Assembly: GCA_037501455.1 (NCBI GenBank)
Contig: CM074858.1
Coordinates: 39,677,001-39,741,000, forward strand
DNA: 64,000 nucleotides
DNA from: Lantana camara
Lineage: Eukaryota; Streptophyta; Magnoliopsida; Lamiales; Verbenaceae
Direction: 5' to 3'
Below, in pieces: positions 62,746 through 64,000 of the stretch. Every line of letters begins with the position of its first letter. Position 1 is the first letter of the stretch. The notes below the pieces were generated by a model. The model made no database searches. It had not been told where the DNA came from and saw nothing but the letters and a program-made list of their open reading frames with translations. Both the position numbers and the translations under genes were made by a program.

Positions 62746-64000
62746 TGTGACACCCCGACTGATCGGCCGTACAGGTATGACGTATGTGCGCATTTAAATT
62801 CATTAATTAAGTGTTTTAAAATTTTATTAATTGTTTAATTGTTAATGCTTTATATATTTGAACTCTTTTATTTGATAATGTACCCTTATTTTGTTGAAAC
62901 GTGCTTCGTTTATGTTCGATTTGAGATCGAAACTTCGTGTCTATTTGATATGTTTGAGATTTGTGAGTTTTAAACTTCTCTTTATGCTCATTATGTTTTT
63001 TCGATTTCGTTTGTTGTGGTTTCGAAGTGCTTGAACCGTTTTGAACCTAAAGCAGGCTAAAAGGTATTTGACGCACCTTGGGTTCCGGGAAGCTGATTTT
63101 GAGCTCGGGAATTCGGATTCAAATTTCGTGACCACCATTGTACTCATTTCGCTGATTCGAGTGCAATAAAACAAGCCTTCAATTTTTCTAAAATCATTTG
63201 GTACCCCGAAACCACCCCGTAAGTCAGCCTCGAGCCTATAACACCTTCTTTCACTAATTTGCACATAAGTCCCTCATTTCTCCATATTTTCACTTCATTC
63301 TTGGCACCAATTGTTACCAACTCAGCCATCTCCTTTTACCTTTTTCATTTTGATCAATCTAAACACAAGAAAGAGAGGAAAATTGGCAGCAACTTGGAGA
63401 AACCATTTCTCCCCTTCATTTCGCTATTCACCCAAGAGGGTTTTGAGCTCAATCTTCCATTCCTTTCAACATCTTCAAGTGGTAAGACCATTTATGAGTT
63501 TAGAATCTTCTTGTGATCATTTTCATCCATAATTTTTAGAATTTAATTCTTCTTTCATATGGTTTTGGATCATGAGAGTGAATAGTTAGGTTTGGAGCTC
63601 ATATCTAATTTCTTTGCATTCATTGGATGGAAGCTTGTTTTGAAGGTATATATATATATATGATCCTTATACCCCACTAATGAATATGTAGACTTGTATT
63701 GAATGCTAATTTCTTGGTTGGTGAGATGCCATTAATGTACAAGAAGGTTTTGCAAGCTTTCTTCTTGGTTATGTTGTTGCCTTTGATTTCATTTGTTGTC
63801 AGTTTATTGCTTGAGGTTTAAAGGCTGAAATTTGTTGCATTTTGATGTCTTGGGTTTCACTTATAGGGGTGGAACAGGGCTGAATCACGCACGATTCAGC
63901 CTAGGATCGAGGTAACGCCAGTTAGGGCATTTTAAAGCTTTGGGAGGTAACGCTTGTTAGCTCCTTTATCTGGGCCGCTTTACCAAGTAACGGGGGTTGC
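62746..64000 (+). mobile_element. Gypsy LTR M, plus orientation, leaves the window
   Basis: Starts TGTGACACCCCGACTG, like LTR G. It then follows LTR D in order: GTACAGGTATGACGTATGTG, GTTTCG..ATTCGGATTC, GAGCTC...CTTCAAGTGGTAAG donor-like site (about 63480), GAATAGTTAGGTTTGGAGC. The candidate target duplication is TTTAC (62741-62745). It ends with a palindrome cluster at 63878-63999. No gene supported. Confidence 0.87.
63878..63999. repeat. Palindrome cluster in LTR M
   Basis: GGCTGAATC, 6-nt spacer, then its exact reverse complement (63878-63901). Next come TAAC-GCCA-GTTA (63913-63924), TAAC-GCTT-GTTA (63948-63959) and TAAC-GGGG-GTTG (63988-63999). Centres are 29, 35 and 40 bp apart. The cluster may continue past the window edge. 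Confidence 0.85.

Overview
This window is plant nuclear DNA, most likely from a eudicot with an AT-rich genome. It contains Ty3/gypsy chromovirus (Tekay/Del-like) and Ty1/copia (Tork/Angela-like) retrotransposons with tRNA-iMet primer binding sites, and one CACTA (En/Spm) DNA transposon. I see no host gene, rRNA, tRNA gene or CRISPR array. The whole window is a stack of nested transposons. The letters A-M below are my own labels.

Left (1-8272): gypsy element F on the minus strand. Its 5' LTR is 6137-8272 and its gag-pol is decayed. That gag-pol (F1) is joined in frame, without an LTR, to a second pol fragment (F2) that leaves the window. F lies in an older gypsy LTR, G (8273-9659, continuing 30732-31943). 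The same LTR is split by element D (9660-30726, target duplication ATTTC). D has 3.7-kb LTRs and no gag-pol. Inside D is gypsy element E (15879-26125, duplication CCGAT), whose polyprotein is one frame with four stop codons.

Middle (31944-49334): gypsy LTR fragment H; copia LTR L split by a 3.6-kb solo gypsy LTR, I (33406-37015, duplication GTTTT); then plus-strand copia A. A's untranslated leader holds the CACTA element (39022-45641, duplication AGA). The CACTA element carries an intact 12-exon tnpA-like gene but no TNP2 transposase. A breaks off in its protease, where LTR K begins (47599).

Right (49335-64000): copia C on the minus strand, whose LTR is split by the complete copia element B (50472-60550, duplication TACAC). 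C's pol remnant is cut at 62746 by another gypsy LTR, M, which leaves the window.

The most unusual signal is a recurring architecture of short inverted repeats, usually with a 4-nt spacer and about 30-50 bp apart. It occurs at similar places in several gypsy LTRs (F, D, H, M) with different stem sequences in each family. A hairpin array just before D's polypurine tract and a GC-rich hairpin island in B's leader look similar. The tnpA-only CACTA element with a fully open gene is the best-preserved coding unit. All boundaries were read by eye from LTR ends, target duplications and comparison of copies within the window.
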